This document shows, piece after piece, positions 1 to 7,432 of a stretch of 9,737 nucleotides of DNA; within the stretch, counting starts at the first letter, position 1, and each line of letters starts with the position of its first letter. Source of the stretch: JAAXTX01 sp035560715. Lineage in GTDB: Bacteria > Patescibacteriota > Minisyncoccia > Moranbacterales > UBA1568. Location: assembly GCA_035560715.1 (NCBI GenBank), contig DATMYW010000056.1:1-9737 (forward strand), in the 5' to 3' direction. The notes beneath the pieces were generated by a model that did no database searches, had not been told where the DNA came from, and saw nothing but the letters and a program-made list of their open reading frames with translations. Position numbers and translations under genes: made by a program.

Positions 1-1826
1 CAGCAACCGATGAGGCGACCGTCTCCTACACGTCCGGAAACATCCTCAGTTTCGCAACCGATTCGACGACCAACGGCGATATCGCCTTCTTCACCGACGA
101 CCTCTATCTCGACAAGTCGACCGGAAATGTCGGTGTCGGGAACACGGCGCCGGGTCAAAGATTGTCCGTTGCCGGTACTCTTGGCGTACTTGAAGGCGGT
201 ACCACGCCGACGTACTACACCGTCTTCCAGGGCGGTGATCAGTCGGGGACCATCACTTATACCCTTCCGACCGCCGTTCCGGCATCAAACGGATACGTGC
301 TTTCGTCCACGACCGCTGGCGTATTGAGCTGGGCGGCGGCAGGTTCCGGGAGCAGTACGCTGCAGACCGATTATAATGCGACGAGCGGCAATACGATCCT
401 GACGACAACCGGACGGAATATAGCGTTTACGCTCGGCGAGGTCGCGACACCGACCATGTTCATCATCGAAAACCAGGATACGGCAGGTTCGTCCGCGCAG
501 TATATGAATAATTCCATCGCGTCCGGCACGCTGACAAACGGACTCCAGTTCGAGCAGACCGGTGCAGGCACGGTTACGAATGCCATAAGCATCCTCCGGA
601 CGGCGGGAACCATCACGAAAGGCGTTGATATTTCCGGCACGGTCGGTACCGGAATTTCCATCGGATCAGGCGTGACGACCGGAATCGCTTTCGCCGGAAC
701 GACGAACACGATCGACATGAACAATGCGTCGAATAGCACGCTATCGATCACGAACTCGGGAACCGGCGTCGCCTCGGTCTCCATCGAGGCCGGGGGGTCG
801 TACGCCGGTGCGGGTGCGGTGACGCTCTCTTCAGGTGGCAGTGCCGGTTTGACCCTGGATTCGGCGAGCAATACCACGACTATCGCCGCCTCCGATACCG
901 CTTTGACCGCGACCGGCGTGACGACGCTGACACTCGGTGCCGGGGTTTCGATAACGAACGCTACCGGAGACATAATTTTGCAGCCGGCAGGCTCCGGAAC
1001 GACGGCGAACATTCAGATCGGTGCCGGCGGATCTGGCTCGACGACCTTCGACTATCTGCTTTTGGACGTAAAGAGCACTTCGAGCGACCCGGGCACGGGA
1101 ACGGAAGGCGCGATGTATTACAATACTTCCGACGACAGCTTTCGTTGCTTCAAGGGTACGGCGTGGGCCGCCTGCGATCAGGGCGGAATCCTGAACAGAC
1201 AGACATTCACTTCGGGAACGAATGCGACCTATACGCCGACGGCCGGGACGAAATATGCGGTCGTCGAGATGTGGGGCGGTGGAGGTGCCGGCGGGGGCGT
1301 CAGCGCGACGGCATCGGGTGCCGGAGGGGGAGGAGGAGCCGGCGGATACGCGAGGTACTATCTGACGGCGGTATCGGGAACCTACACGTATTCGATCGGG
1401 AGCGGCGGAACCGGGAACTCGGGTGCGACCGGCGGAGCCGGCGGAAATACCACGTTCGTGGATGGCGGAACGACCGTTACCGCATACGGCGGATCGGGGG
1501 GTATCTATGTCGCGGGCAGTACGACCGCGAAGCCGGCATTGGGCGGCGCCGGCGGGGTCGTTTCCGTGAACGGACATATCAACGGTGCTGGCGTTCCAGG
1601 ATATAGCGGACAGACCGGCGCGGCGACAGTTGCCGCATCGGGCGCCGGCGGGTCGACCCAATTAGGGGGTGGCGGTGCCGGACGCAATACGTCGGGTGCG
1701 GGCAACGCGGCGGTCGCGAACACGGGGTCGGGCGGCGCCGGCGCGGCATGTGTGACGTCGGGCGCGGCTGCGGCAGCGGGCGGAGCGGGATCTGCGGGAC
1801 GAATCGTCATTACCGAATACAAGTAA
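1..1826 (+). CDS. Large repetitive Gly-rich surface protein (adhesin/tail-fibre-like), 5' end outside window
   Basis: The reading frame is open from the first full codon (position 3) to TAA at 1824-1826, giving 607 residues with no start, so the gene begins upstream; the ATG at 162 is internal. The N-terminal part has the phrase DLYLDKSTGNVGVGNTAPG, similar to GNVGIGTxSP units seen in tail-fibre-like and Patescibacteria surface proteins. Residues about 60-340 are Thr/Ser/Gly/Ala-rich, beta-solenoid-like sequence with few charges. Around residues 357-393 is a small motif (DPGTGTEGAMYYNTSDDSFRC, then a second Cys) often found near the ends of such proteins. From about residue 400 to the end is a Gly-rich domain opening with VVEMWGGGGAGGG, resembling phage-tail Gly-rich C-terminal domains. 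No membrane anchor or sorting signal is visible in this part. An extracellular, possibly adhesive role is inferred from composition and from the secreted protein 8 nt downstream. The ligand is unknown. Confidence 0.85.
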   Translation, partial: ATDEATVSYTSGNILSFATDSTTNGDIAFFTDDLYLDKSTGNVGVGNTAPGQRLSVAGTLGVLEGGTTPTYYTVFQGGDQSGTITYTLPTAVPASNGYVLSSTTAGVLSWAAAGSGSSTLQTDYNATSGNTILTTTGRNIAFTLGEVATPTMFIIENQDTAGSSAQYMNNSIASGTLTNGLQFEQTGAGTVTNAISILRTAGTITKGVDISGTVGTGISIGSGVTTGIAFAGTTNTIDMNNASNSTLSITNSGTGVASVSIEAGGSYAGAGAVTLSSGGSAGLTLDSASNTTTIAASDTALTATGVTTLTLGAGVSITNATGDIILQPAGSGTTANIQIGAGGSGSTTFDYLLLDVKSTSSDPGTGTEGAMYYNTSDDSFRCFKGTAWAACDQGGILNRQTFTSGTNATYTPTAGTKYAVVEMWGGGGAGGGVSATASGAGGGGGAGGYARYYLTAVSGTYTYSIGSGGTGNSGATGGAGGNTTFVDGGTTVTAYGGSGGIYVAGSTTAKPALGGAGGVVSVNGHINGAGVPGYSGQTGAATVAASGAGGSTQLGGGGAGRNTSGAGNAAVANTGSGGAGAACVTSGAAAAAGGAGSAGRIVITEYK

Positions 1827-1834
1827 CAACCGAT

Positions 1835-2638
1835 ATGAACAAATACGCGTCGACGTTCGTCTTCATAGCGATACTCCTGACTCCGTGGGCAGTGTCGGCC
1901 AAGGAAGGCTGGCGATTGGTGGAAGGGGAAAACAGATTGGTGTTGAAAGGTGCCTGCGCCGGGAAGGAAGTGGGAATCAGTCTGTTCTCGAAAGAAACCG
2001 GAGTGGAAGCGTATTCGACGACCGCGGTCTGCAAAGACGGCTCGTTCGAATTCACCGATTATCTTCCGCAGTGGCCGGGTATGAAGGATGGTTCATATGC
2101 GCTTGTCGTCAATAAGGATGAAAGGAATGAGAAGACCGTGACGGTAGAGCGGACGGTCCCAAGTGACCCGGTCATTTCGACTGATACCGGGAAAGATGAT
2201 ACGGTCGTGCTCGAATCTCCGATACTCCGATCGGAATCGGGTTTTCTCGACGCGTTCGTGGCGCTGCAGCAGTCACTTCTTGACATGCGCCTCCGTTTGG
2301 CGGAATCCGAATATCCGGAAATCGTGAAGGCAAGTCTGGATGCGGCCATCGACGGAATAGACAAGATCGCCGGTTCAATGACAGATCTCCTGTTCGCCTC
2401 GGAAACGGGAGAAGATGCGGCAGTGGCGGAGACGGCCGAAGAAACGGCGATCGCTGATGAAGGTGCCGCAGCCGATCCTGTCGCGATCCACGACGTATCC
2501 GACGCATCGGTAACGGTTGGCAGCACGGAACTCCCCGATGGAATGTCCGAAGGGAATGCTGCCGATCTGTTGCTCTCCGACGGACTGAGTATCTCGGAAG
2601 GCGCCGTCGCCGGTAGTTCCGTCGAGAACGGACAATGA
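1835..2638 (+). CDS. Secreted hypothetical protein with signal peptide and acidic tail
   Basis: A 267-aa protein I do not recognise. The ATG at 1835 is preferred over the in-frame ATG at 1748 because it lies just after the upstream stop and immediately gives a signal peptide: MNKYAS, a hydrophobic core at residues 8-20, and a likely cleavage at AVSA/KE near residue 22. Residues 25-108 look like a small beta-sandwich with two cysteines (41 and 66) that could form a disulfide outside the cytoplasm. Residues 135-187 are probably helical (FVALQQSLLDMRLRLAESEY and following). Residues 188-267 are an acidic, Ala/Glu/Asp-rich and probably disordered tail. No C-terminal anchor is seen, so it may be released or bound to a partner. 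The 8-nt gap suggests cotranscription with the preceding surface protein, perhaps as an accessory or export partner (inference). There is no Shine-Dalgarno before the start. A terminator follows. Confidence 0.8.
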   Translation: MNKYASTFVFIAILLTPWAVSAKEGWRLVEGENRLVLKGACAGKEVGISLFSKETGVEAYSTTAVCKDGSFEFTDYLPQWPGMKDGSYALVVNKDERNEKTVTVERTVPSDPVISTDTGKDDTVVLESPILRSESGFLDAFVALQQSLLDMRLRLAESEYPEIVKASLDAAIDGIDKIAGSMTDLLFASETGEDAAVAETAEETAIADEGAAADPVAIHDVSDASVTVGSTELPDGMSEGNAADLLLSDGLSISEGAVAGSSVENGQ

Positions 2639-2663
2639 GATCGATACGGAATTCAAACGTGCG

Positions 2664-2694
2664 AATCCCTCCCGTGCAGGAGGGATTTCTTGTG
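2664..2694 (+). terminator. Intrinsic terminator after the surface-protein pair
   Basis: AATCCCTCC (2664-2672) pairs perfectly with GGAGGGATT (2679-2687) around a 6-nt loop and is followed by TTCTTG. It sits 26 nt after the stop of the 267-aa gene. Its T-rich edge overlaps the likely -35 box of the next gene. Confidence 0.8.
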
Positions 2695-2719
2695 CAACGT
2701 TTTCCCGATGAGGTATAAT
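2690..2719 (+). promoter_or_regulatory. Promoter of the LytR_C-like gene
   Basis: Perfect -10 box TATAAT at 2714-2719, with a weaker -35 candidate TTGTGC at 2690-2695 (18-bp spacer). The start site would be near 2726, leaving a leader of about 23 nt before ATG 2749. It lies directly behind a terminator, as expected for a new transcription unit. Confidence 0.7.
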
Positions 2720-2748
2720 GGAACAAATGGAAACATAAACGGAATCGT

Positions 2749-3714
2749 ATGCCGACCAAAAAGAAATCGACCGTTCAGCCGGAATCGGATGACGTGCCGG
2801 TGCGGGAACCGAAAAAGTCACTCGCATCCATCAAGTCTTTCAAAAGGGAGACCGACGCAGCGACGCCCAAATCAGCCTCAGCGAAAGCGAAGGCGAAGGT
2901 GAAGGCGGAGCCGACGGGAAAGCGGCCTCATGGGCCGAAGATGCTGACCGTATTATCGTGGACGGTCTTTGGGATATTACTATTTGCCGCAGTCGGAGCA
3001 GCGATCTATTTTTACCGGGCATATCGACAGGCGACCGATGCGAAGCCTGTCGTGAATGAGACAGAGAGACTCGTCGCCAGACTGTCGCAATTCATGGAAC
3101 TTCCGCAGGGCGAGGTGCCGACACTTGCCACGGTAACCGACCAGTCGAAGTTGGCCGGACAGGATTTCTTTCAGAAAGCGGAGAACGGGGATCAGGTGCT
3201 GATCTATCAGACTGCCGGAAAGGCGATACTGTTCCGTCCTTCGACAGGAAAAATCGTGAACTTCGCACCCGTAAGCGCGAAGGGGGATGCGGGTGAACGG
3301 GATTCTGCGGGTTCCGTTTCCCATCCTGCCAACGTCGCTTCCACGGAACCTGCCCAGGCCGGGGATATCGTGGCACCGGTAGAACCGACTGAGCAACAAC
3401 CGGCCCAGGCTTCACGGGAGAATGCCAGAATAGAACTCTACAACGGGAGCACGACGCTCGGAATCACCGCGAAGATCGAAAAGACGATATTGACGAGGTA
3501 TGCAGATTCGATGGAGGTGGTCGGCAAGGAATCTGCCGCGAATAAGGATTATGTCGGCACGTCCGTCGTGGATCTATCCGGTTTGCGGGCACATGAGGCA
3601 TCGCAGCTCGCGGATCTCCTTGGTGGGACTGTCTCGAACGCGGGGTTACCGGATGGAGAAACGGCACCGCAGGGAGCGGATATCCTGGTCATTATCGGCA
3701 ATGTGAAAAAGTAG
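2749..3714 (+). CDS. Single-pass membrane protein with LytR_C-like C-terminal domain
   Basis: A 321-aa protein. Residues 1-64 are a basic, Lys/Ala-rich and likely disordered cytoplasmic segment (KSASAKAKAKVKAE). Residues 65-88 form one transmembrane helix with positive charges before it, predicting N-in/C-out topology. Residues about 103-176 (ELPQGEVPTLATVTD, NGDQVLIYQTAGKAILFRPS) resemble a domain I recall as frequent in Patescibacteria membrane proteins, with no known activity. Residues 177-224 are a Pro/Gln/Ala/Glu linker. Residues 226-317 (RIELYNGSTTLGITAKIEK ... ADILVIIGN) look like the LytR cell-envelope-related C-terminal domain (LytR_C). No LytR-CpsA-Psr catalytic domain is present, so it should not be a glycopolymer ligase; a wall-binding or envelope-scaffold role is inference. 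It has its own promoter and terminator and no strong Shine-Dalgarno. Confidence 0.85.
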   Translation: MPTKKKSTVQPESDDVPVREPKKSLASIKSFKRETDAATPKSASAKAKAKVKAEPTGKRPHGPKMLTVLSWTVFGILLFAAVGAAIYFYRAYRQATDAKPVVNETERLVARLSQFMELPQGEVPTLATVTDQSKLAGQDFFQKAENGDQVLIYQTAGKAILFRPSTGKIVNFAPVSAKGDAGERDSAGSVSHPANVASTEPAQAGDIVAPVEPTEQQPAQASRENARIELYNGSTTLGITAKIEKTILTRYADSMEVVGKESAANKDYVGTSVVDLSGLRAHEASQLADLLGGTVSNAGLPDGETAPQGADILVIIGNVKK

Positions 3715-3739
3715 CCGACTTTTTCAGTGAGGTCTTGAT

Positions 3740-3768
3740 AATCCTCCGATACGGGGGATTTTCTTTTT
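3740..3768 (+). terminator. Strong intrinsic terminator after the LytR_C-like gene
   Basis: AATCCTCC (3740-3747) pairs with GGGGGATT (3753-3760), eight pairs including one G-T, around loop GATAC. The tail TTCTTTTT at 3761-3768 is a classic U-tract. It starts 26 nt after the stop codon. Confidence 0.88.
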
Positions 3769-3785
3769 CCTGAAGGGTTTGTGTG

Positions 3786-3791
3786 TATAAT
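3786..3791 (+). promoter_or_regulatory. -10 box giving a probable leaderless transcript
   Basis: Perfect TATAAT at 3786-3791, 18 nt after the preceding terminator tail. No good -35 is present (the window 17-18 bp upstream is T-rich). The ATG at 3798 begins 6 nt after the box, where transcription would normally start, so the mRNA is predicted to be leaderless. Confidence 0.65.
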
Positions 3792-3797
3792 GGGGTC

Positions 3798-5219
3798 ATG
3801 GGCAATCGAAAGAAGAAAAACAGGGCCTGGAAGAAAATCGCCGGCGCGCATCTCCGCATCTCCGTGTGGATGTTCGTCACGTACCTCGTGCTTTCGGTCG
3901 CCTACAGCCCTGATTTTCTCCTCTCCGACATACGGCACAAGTGGAGCGCCCTCGCGGACGATACGATAACGATTACCGCGAAGGTACTGGGGCCACCGAA
4001 AAAGCCGGTCGTCTCTGGAAATCCGGTCTGCGAGTCCGGCAGCCTGTCCGTAACGCTTGATTGGGCGGATGACGAGAACACGACGACTTTTGACGTGCTC
4101 CGCGACGGTTCACCGCTCGTCAGCGGTCTGGCGGTCTCGGCATTCATCGATTCCAACGTCGTCGTCGGAACGACATACGTCTATGAGGTGATCGCGAACG
4201 GTCCGATGGGACCCGGTGTCGCGATGTCGGATCCGATGTCCGCAACGACTCCGGGTGAGTGTGTCGTCCATTTCGTCCCGTCGCTCGATATCGTCTCATT
4301 CGACGGCAAGGCAATCTCCGGTTCAGTCGGGACGCCGGAAACCGAAAACCGAAAGCCGATCATTTCCGGGATGACGAATATCGCATCCGCCCAGGTGGAC
4401 TTGCTTGTCGTCGGTGGACCTGTTTCCGTCTCCGCCCGCGTCCTTGCGAACGGGAACGGGTATTTCAGTTGGAGGCCGCCCTATGATCTCGCATACGGGA
4501 CCCTGACGGTCTTCGTGACCGCGTCCGATCCATCCGATCAGTCCCTTACCGCATCGAAGAACCTATTGTTCAAAATCGACGAGAAGAAGGAAGAGAAACA
4601 TTCGGGATCGAGGGGAACGACATCGATCAATCCAGTCCAGCCGGGTTCGTCCGACGGCTCGGGACTTGTGCAGTGTTCCGTCCCACTCGATTTCCTTCTG
4701 CATACCGGATCGGCAGACATCTATCAGGGACGAGAACTGCCGTACCTGGTCGAGATAGGACGCGTCGATTCCGCATACGAGGGTACCGAGGCCGATGCCA
4801 CGTATCAGGTCGTCGATAAGGACGGAAAGATCGTACTCTCGTCGATCGGCACGGTCACGCTTCGCAAGGGGAACGTCGTTTCGGCTTCCATGGCGATCCC
4901 ATCGTATCTCCGGAACGGAAAATATTCACTCCGGGCGATTCTCCGGTTCGGATCATTCGATGTCGGACGGGAAGTGTCGTTTACGTTGCTCCCGCTCCCC
5001 GTGCTCGATTTCGGCGGCGGTCTCCGCGTCACATACGCACAATTGCTGAGTGAGTTGGGGACGATATCGCTTCTCCTGTTGCTGCTGCTTCTCCTGTGGG
5101 CGTCGCTCTTTGCCCAGGAGTATTTCATGTTCCTGGAGTCCGCCCGACGGATCACCGAACGTAACCTCATTCGGGCCGGATTCTTCGGTCAGAAAAAGGG
5201 AAAGGGGGTGTCAGGCTGA
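3798..5219 (+). CDS. Double-anchored extracytoplasmic protein with FnIII domain
   Basis: A 473-aa protein. ATG 3798 is chosen over the in-frame GTG at 3783 because that GTG lies inside the promoter region. A basic N-terminus (GNRKKKNRAWKK) precedes a hydrophobic segment at residues 19-37, acting as anchor or uncleaved signal. Residues about 68-151 fit a fibronectin type III fold (PKKPVVSGNPVCES, LDWADDENTTTFDVLRDG, TTYVYEVIANGPMG). Residues about 157-275 look like an Ig/cadherin-like beta domain (PIISGMTN, GNGYFSWRPPYDLAYGTLTV). A Lys/Glu then Ser/Gly linker follows, then a third beta domain at about 305-410. A very leucine-rich membrane helix (about 419-438, nine Leu in a row) ends with a basic cytoplasmic tail of about 35 residues. 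Both ends should therefore face the cytoplasm with a large outer loop. Enzyme motifs are not visible. The next gene starts 1 nt after the stop and also encodes a membrane protein, suggesting a shared envelope complex (inference). Confidence 0.85.
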   Translation: MGNRKKKNRAWKKIAGAHLRISVWMFVTYLVLSVAYSPDFLLSDIRHKWSALADDTITITAKVLGPPKKPVVSGNPVCESGSLSVTLDWADDENTTTFDVLRDGSPLVSGLAVSAFIDSNVVVGTTYVYEVIANGPMGPGVAMSDPMSATTPGECVVHFVPSLDIVSFDGKAISGSVGTPETENRKPIISGMTNIASAQVDLLVVGGPVSVSARVLANGNGYFSWRPPYDLAYGTLTVFVTASDPSDQSLTASKNLLFKIDEKKEEKHSGSRGTTSINPVQPGSSDGSGLVQCSVPLDFLLHTGSADIYQGRELPYLVEIGRVDSAYEGTEADATYQVVDKDGKIVLSSIGTVTLRKGNVVSASMAIPSYLRNGKYSLRAILRFGSFDVGREVSFTLLPLPVLDFGGGLRVTYAQLLSELGTISLLLLLLLLLWASLFAQEYFMFLESARRITERNLIRAGFFGQKKGKGVSG

Positions 5220-5220
5220 T

Positions 5221-5538
5221 ATGGGACTTATTTCGCTTCTCGTGAACTCCGTTCTGATTGTCTCACTGCTGTTATCGATCGTCTTTACGGCCGGAGTGGT
5301 CTGGCGCGTCGAAATGAGACTCGACGTGTCTTATAAGTGGTTTCTTTCGGGAATTGTCTGCTTGCTGTTGGCGGAAATTGCCAATTTCTGGTATGTTCCT
5401 GAAACCAGGGAGATCGCCGTTCTTGTCTCGGATGCCCTCCGGGCGCTGTTCTCGCTCTTCTTCCTCGCCGGAATCCTGTCCATGCGGCAGATCGTGCGGG
5501 ATATGGACGGTGAACGACGGAAAAAGGTTGGTACGTAG
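5221..5538 (+). CDS. Small membrane protein, three predicted helices
   Basis: A 105-aa protein I cannot assign to a family. ATG 5221 follows the previous stop by one nucleotide and has the best Shine-Dalgarno-like stretch in the window (AAAGGGGGTG about 12 nt upstream), so I chose it over the in-frame ATG at 5050, which overlaps the previous gene. Hydrophobic segments lie at about residues 3-27 (LISLLVNSVLIVSLLLSIVF), 41-60 and 72-92. The tail is charged (RDMDGERRKKVGT). Tight spacing suggests translational coupling with the FnIII protein and a shared membrane role. It lies 18 nt upstream of dnaG and is probably cotranscribed with it. Confidence 0.78.
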   Translation: MGLISLLVNSVLIVSLLLSIVFTAGVVWRVEMRLDVSYKWFLSGIVCLLLAEIANFWYVPETREIAVLVSDALRALFSLFFLAGILSMRQIVRDMDGERRKKVGT

Positions 5539-5556
5539 TCGGGAAAAGATACAACA

Positions 5557-7341
5557 ATGGACTCTATCGTTCCGGACATCAAGGCAAAACTCAATATCGT
5601 TGACGTGGTCGGTTCGTACCTCCGGTTGACGAAGGCCGGCGCTTACTGGAAGGCCTGTTGTCCGTTCCACAATGAAAAGACGCCGTCATTCACCGTGAAC
5701 GAGGAACGTCAGATTTTTCATTGTTTTGGCTGCGGAAAAGGCGGCGATATGTTCTCCTTCGTCGAGGAAATCGAAGGAATCGAATTCCGGGAGGCGCTTA
5801 CGCTCTTGGCAGAACGGGCCGGTGTCGAAGTTCCAACGTACCGGAAAGCAGCCATGTATTCCGAGAGCGGTGAATCAAAGCCTGATCGGACACGGGAAAT
5901 TCTCGAATTGTCGACGAAATTTTTCGAGAAGCAACTTTGGGAAGGTGAAGGCGCTAAGACGTCGCTCCCATATCTTCGGAAACGCGGGCTTTCCGACGAG
6001 AGCATCAGGACGTTTCGGATCGGATACTCGCTTTCGGGTTGGCGGCACCTTCACGATTTTCTCGTTTCGCGGGGATATCGGCCAGAGGAACTTGAACGTG
6101 CCGGGCTCGTCATCGTCAAGGACGGCCGTGCCGGCCACTACGACCGCTTCCGCGACCGGATCATGTTCCCGATTTCCGACGTGGTCGGACGTATTATCGG
6201 CTATTCCGCTCGCGTAGCACCTGGAGGGGATGAACAGCAGGCCAAATATATCAATACCCCGGAAACGTCGCTCTACCACAAGGGACGCGTCCTGTATGGT
6301 CTGTATCAGGCGAAGCAGGCAGTGAAGGATGCGGGATTCTCGGTCCTGGTTGAGGGACAAATGGACGTGATCGCGTGCCATCAGGCCGGCATAAAGAACG
6401 CTATCGCGGCATCCGGGACCGCACTGACGGGTGAGCAGCTCGATATGCTCAAGCGGTATGGTCGCGAGGTGCGGCTCTTCTTCGATATGGATGGTGCCGG
6501 TCAGACAGCGGCATGGAAAAGCGCGCTTCTGGCACTTGGAAAGGAAATGTCCGTTTCCGTCGTACTATTGCCGGAAGGCAAGGACGCGGCCGATGCCGCA
6601 CTTGAGGATGTCGATACCCTGCGTCAGGCCGTACTCCGCTCCGTTCCCGTGGCGAAATATTTTCTCGATAGGGCCGTCTCCGTGAACGATGTCCGGGTCC
6701 CGGATGGGAAACGTGCCGTCGCGGAAGGGTATGCGTCACTCCTTTCGGCCATGACGAACCGGATTGATCGCGATTTCTGGCGTCGGGAACTGGCGGAAGC
6801 GATCGGAGTCGAGGAACGATCGCTTTCCGATTCGCTTCGTATCGCGCCGGACCCTTCGGGAAAGCCGGAACGGCGCGATGAGGTACCGACACGGGACGGA
6901 CAGCGCACGTTTATGTCGCGCTCCGATGTCCTCAGAGATCGGTTACTCGGTCTGCTGCTCATCAAGTCCGGTTTTCGGACTGATGACCGACTCATGGGAA
7001 GCATCGGTTCGATCCTGTCGCAAGATCCGCTCTTTCGACTGATCGTCTCGACGGATTCGGTTGATCCGTTCTCGCTTTCCAGCGATGAGGAACTCAAGCG
7101 TCGTGCTGCCGGACTCCTGTTCGATGCCGAACGGTCTCTTCCTGATGATTTGGCGGAGGCCGATTTGCAGGATCACCTGTCGAGACTCTTTGAGGAACTC
7201 GTCTTGCACCTGGCAGAGGAATCCCGGAAGTCCGAGTTGCAAGATATCGCGAAAGCGGTCGCAACGGCAAAGGCGAAGGGTGATCGAGTGCTTGAGAAGG
7301 AACTCCTGGCGCGCTTCGCGGATCTCTCGAAAGGAAATTGA
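5557..7341 (+). CDS. dnaG: DNA primase DnaG
   Basis: Makes the RNA primers for chromosome replication and works with the replicative helicase DnaB. The 594-aa length is normal for the family. The N-terminal zinc domain has Cys35 and His38 (CPFHNEKTPSF) and Cys56 and Cys59 (CFGC). The central RNA-polymerase core contains YSARV and the KYINTPETSLYHKG segment. The TOPRIM fold has the catalytic acid Glu266 in VEGQMDVI and the metal-binding pair Asp310 and Asp312 in FFDMDGAG, close to the numbering of the E. coli enzyme. The C-terminal third (from about 430) is divergent and helical, as expected for the DnaB-interacting domain. All key residues are present, so it should be active. The start is supported by the MDSIVPDIKAKLNIVDVV motif at the usual position. 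No clear Shine-Dalgarno is seen. No terminator separates it from rpoD. Confidence 0.97.
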   Translation: MDSIVPDIKAKLNIVDVVGSYLRLTKAGAYWKACCPFHNEKTPSFTVNEERQIFHCFGCGKGGDMFSFVEEIEGIEFREALTLLAERAGVEVPTYRKAAMYSESGESKPDRTREILELSTKFFEKQLWEGEGAKTSLPYLRKRGLSDESIRTFRIGYSLSGWRHLHDFLVSRGYRPEELERAGLVIVKDGRAGHYDRFRDRIMFPISDVVGRIIGYSARVAPGGDEQQAKYINTPETSLYHKGRVLYGLYQAKQAVKDAGFSVLVEGQMDVIACHQAGIKNAIAASGTALTGEQLDMLKRYGREVRLFFDMDGAGQTAAWKSALLALGKEMSVSVVLLPEGKDAADAALEDVDTLRQAVLRSVPVAKYFLDRAVSVNDVRVPDGKRAVAEGYASLLSAMTNRIDRDFWRRELAEAIGVEERSLSDSLRIAPDPSGKPERRDEVPTRDGQRTFMSRSDVLRDRLLGLLLIKSGFRTDDRLMGSIGSILSQDPLFRLIVSTDSVDPFSLSSDEELKRRAAGLLFDAERSLPDDLAEADLQDHLSRLFEELVLHLAEESRKSELQDIAKAVATAKAKGDRVLEKELLARFADLSKGN

Positions 7342-7345
7342 CTTT

Positions 7346-7375
7346 TTCCCAGAAGAAAGCTATTTTGAGTATACT
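7346..7375 (+). promoter_or_regulatory. Promoter of rpoD
   Basis: The -10 box TATACT at 7370-7375 pairs best with a weak -35 TTCCCA at 7346-7351 (18-bp spacer). A better-looking TTGACT at 7338-7343 overlaps the dnaG stop but would need a 26-bp spacer. Transcription from about 7382 gives a leader of about 50 nt before ATG 7433. A small GCCGC/GCGGC hairpin (7376-7391) lies at the predicted start. Confidence 0.55.
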
Positions 7376-7432
7376 GCCGCCGGTGTGCGGCGCTTCGCGT
7401 TTCATCTCCCTTCGAACCCGTATCGCAACCAT

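Noticed and set aside
371..1661. Antisense ORFs opposite the repetitive surface protein
   Set aside because: Low-complexity Val/Pro or Arg/Gly-rich translations that are shadows of Gly/Thr-rich codons.
1260..1800. Gly-rich GGCGG-type repeats as a CRISPR or mobile repeat array
   Set aside because: They are irregular, in frame and explained by glycine codons; no spacer structure is present. No CRISPR array or insertion sequence was seen anywhere in the window.
3783..3797. GTG start five codons before the FnIII gene ATG
   Set aside because: It would place the start codon upstream of and within the TATAAT box; the ATG gives a normal basic-then-hydrophobic N-terminus.
5557..7341. dnaG as a defective or divergent primase
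   Set aside because: The zinc ligands and the TOPRIM Glu266, Asp310 and Asp312 are all present and the length is normal.
7061..7432. Upstream extension of rpoD (124 more codons)
   Set aside because: It overlaps the dnaG coding end in another frame, gives an Arg/Ser-rich sequence unlike any sigma factor, and contains the rpoD promoter.
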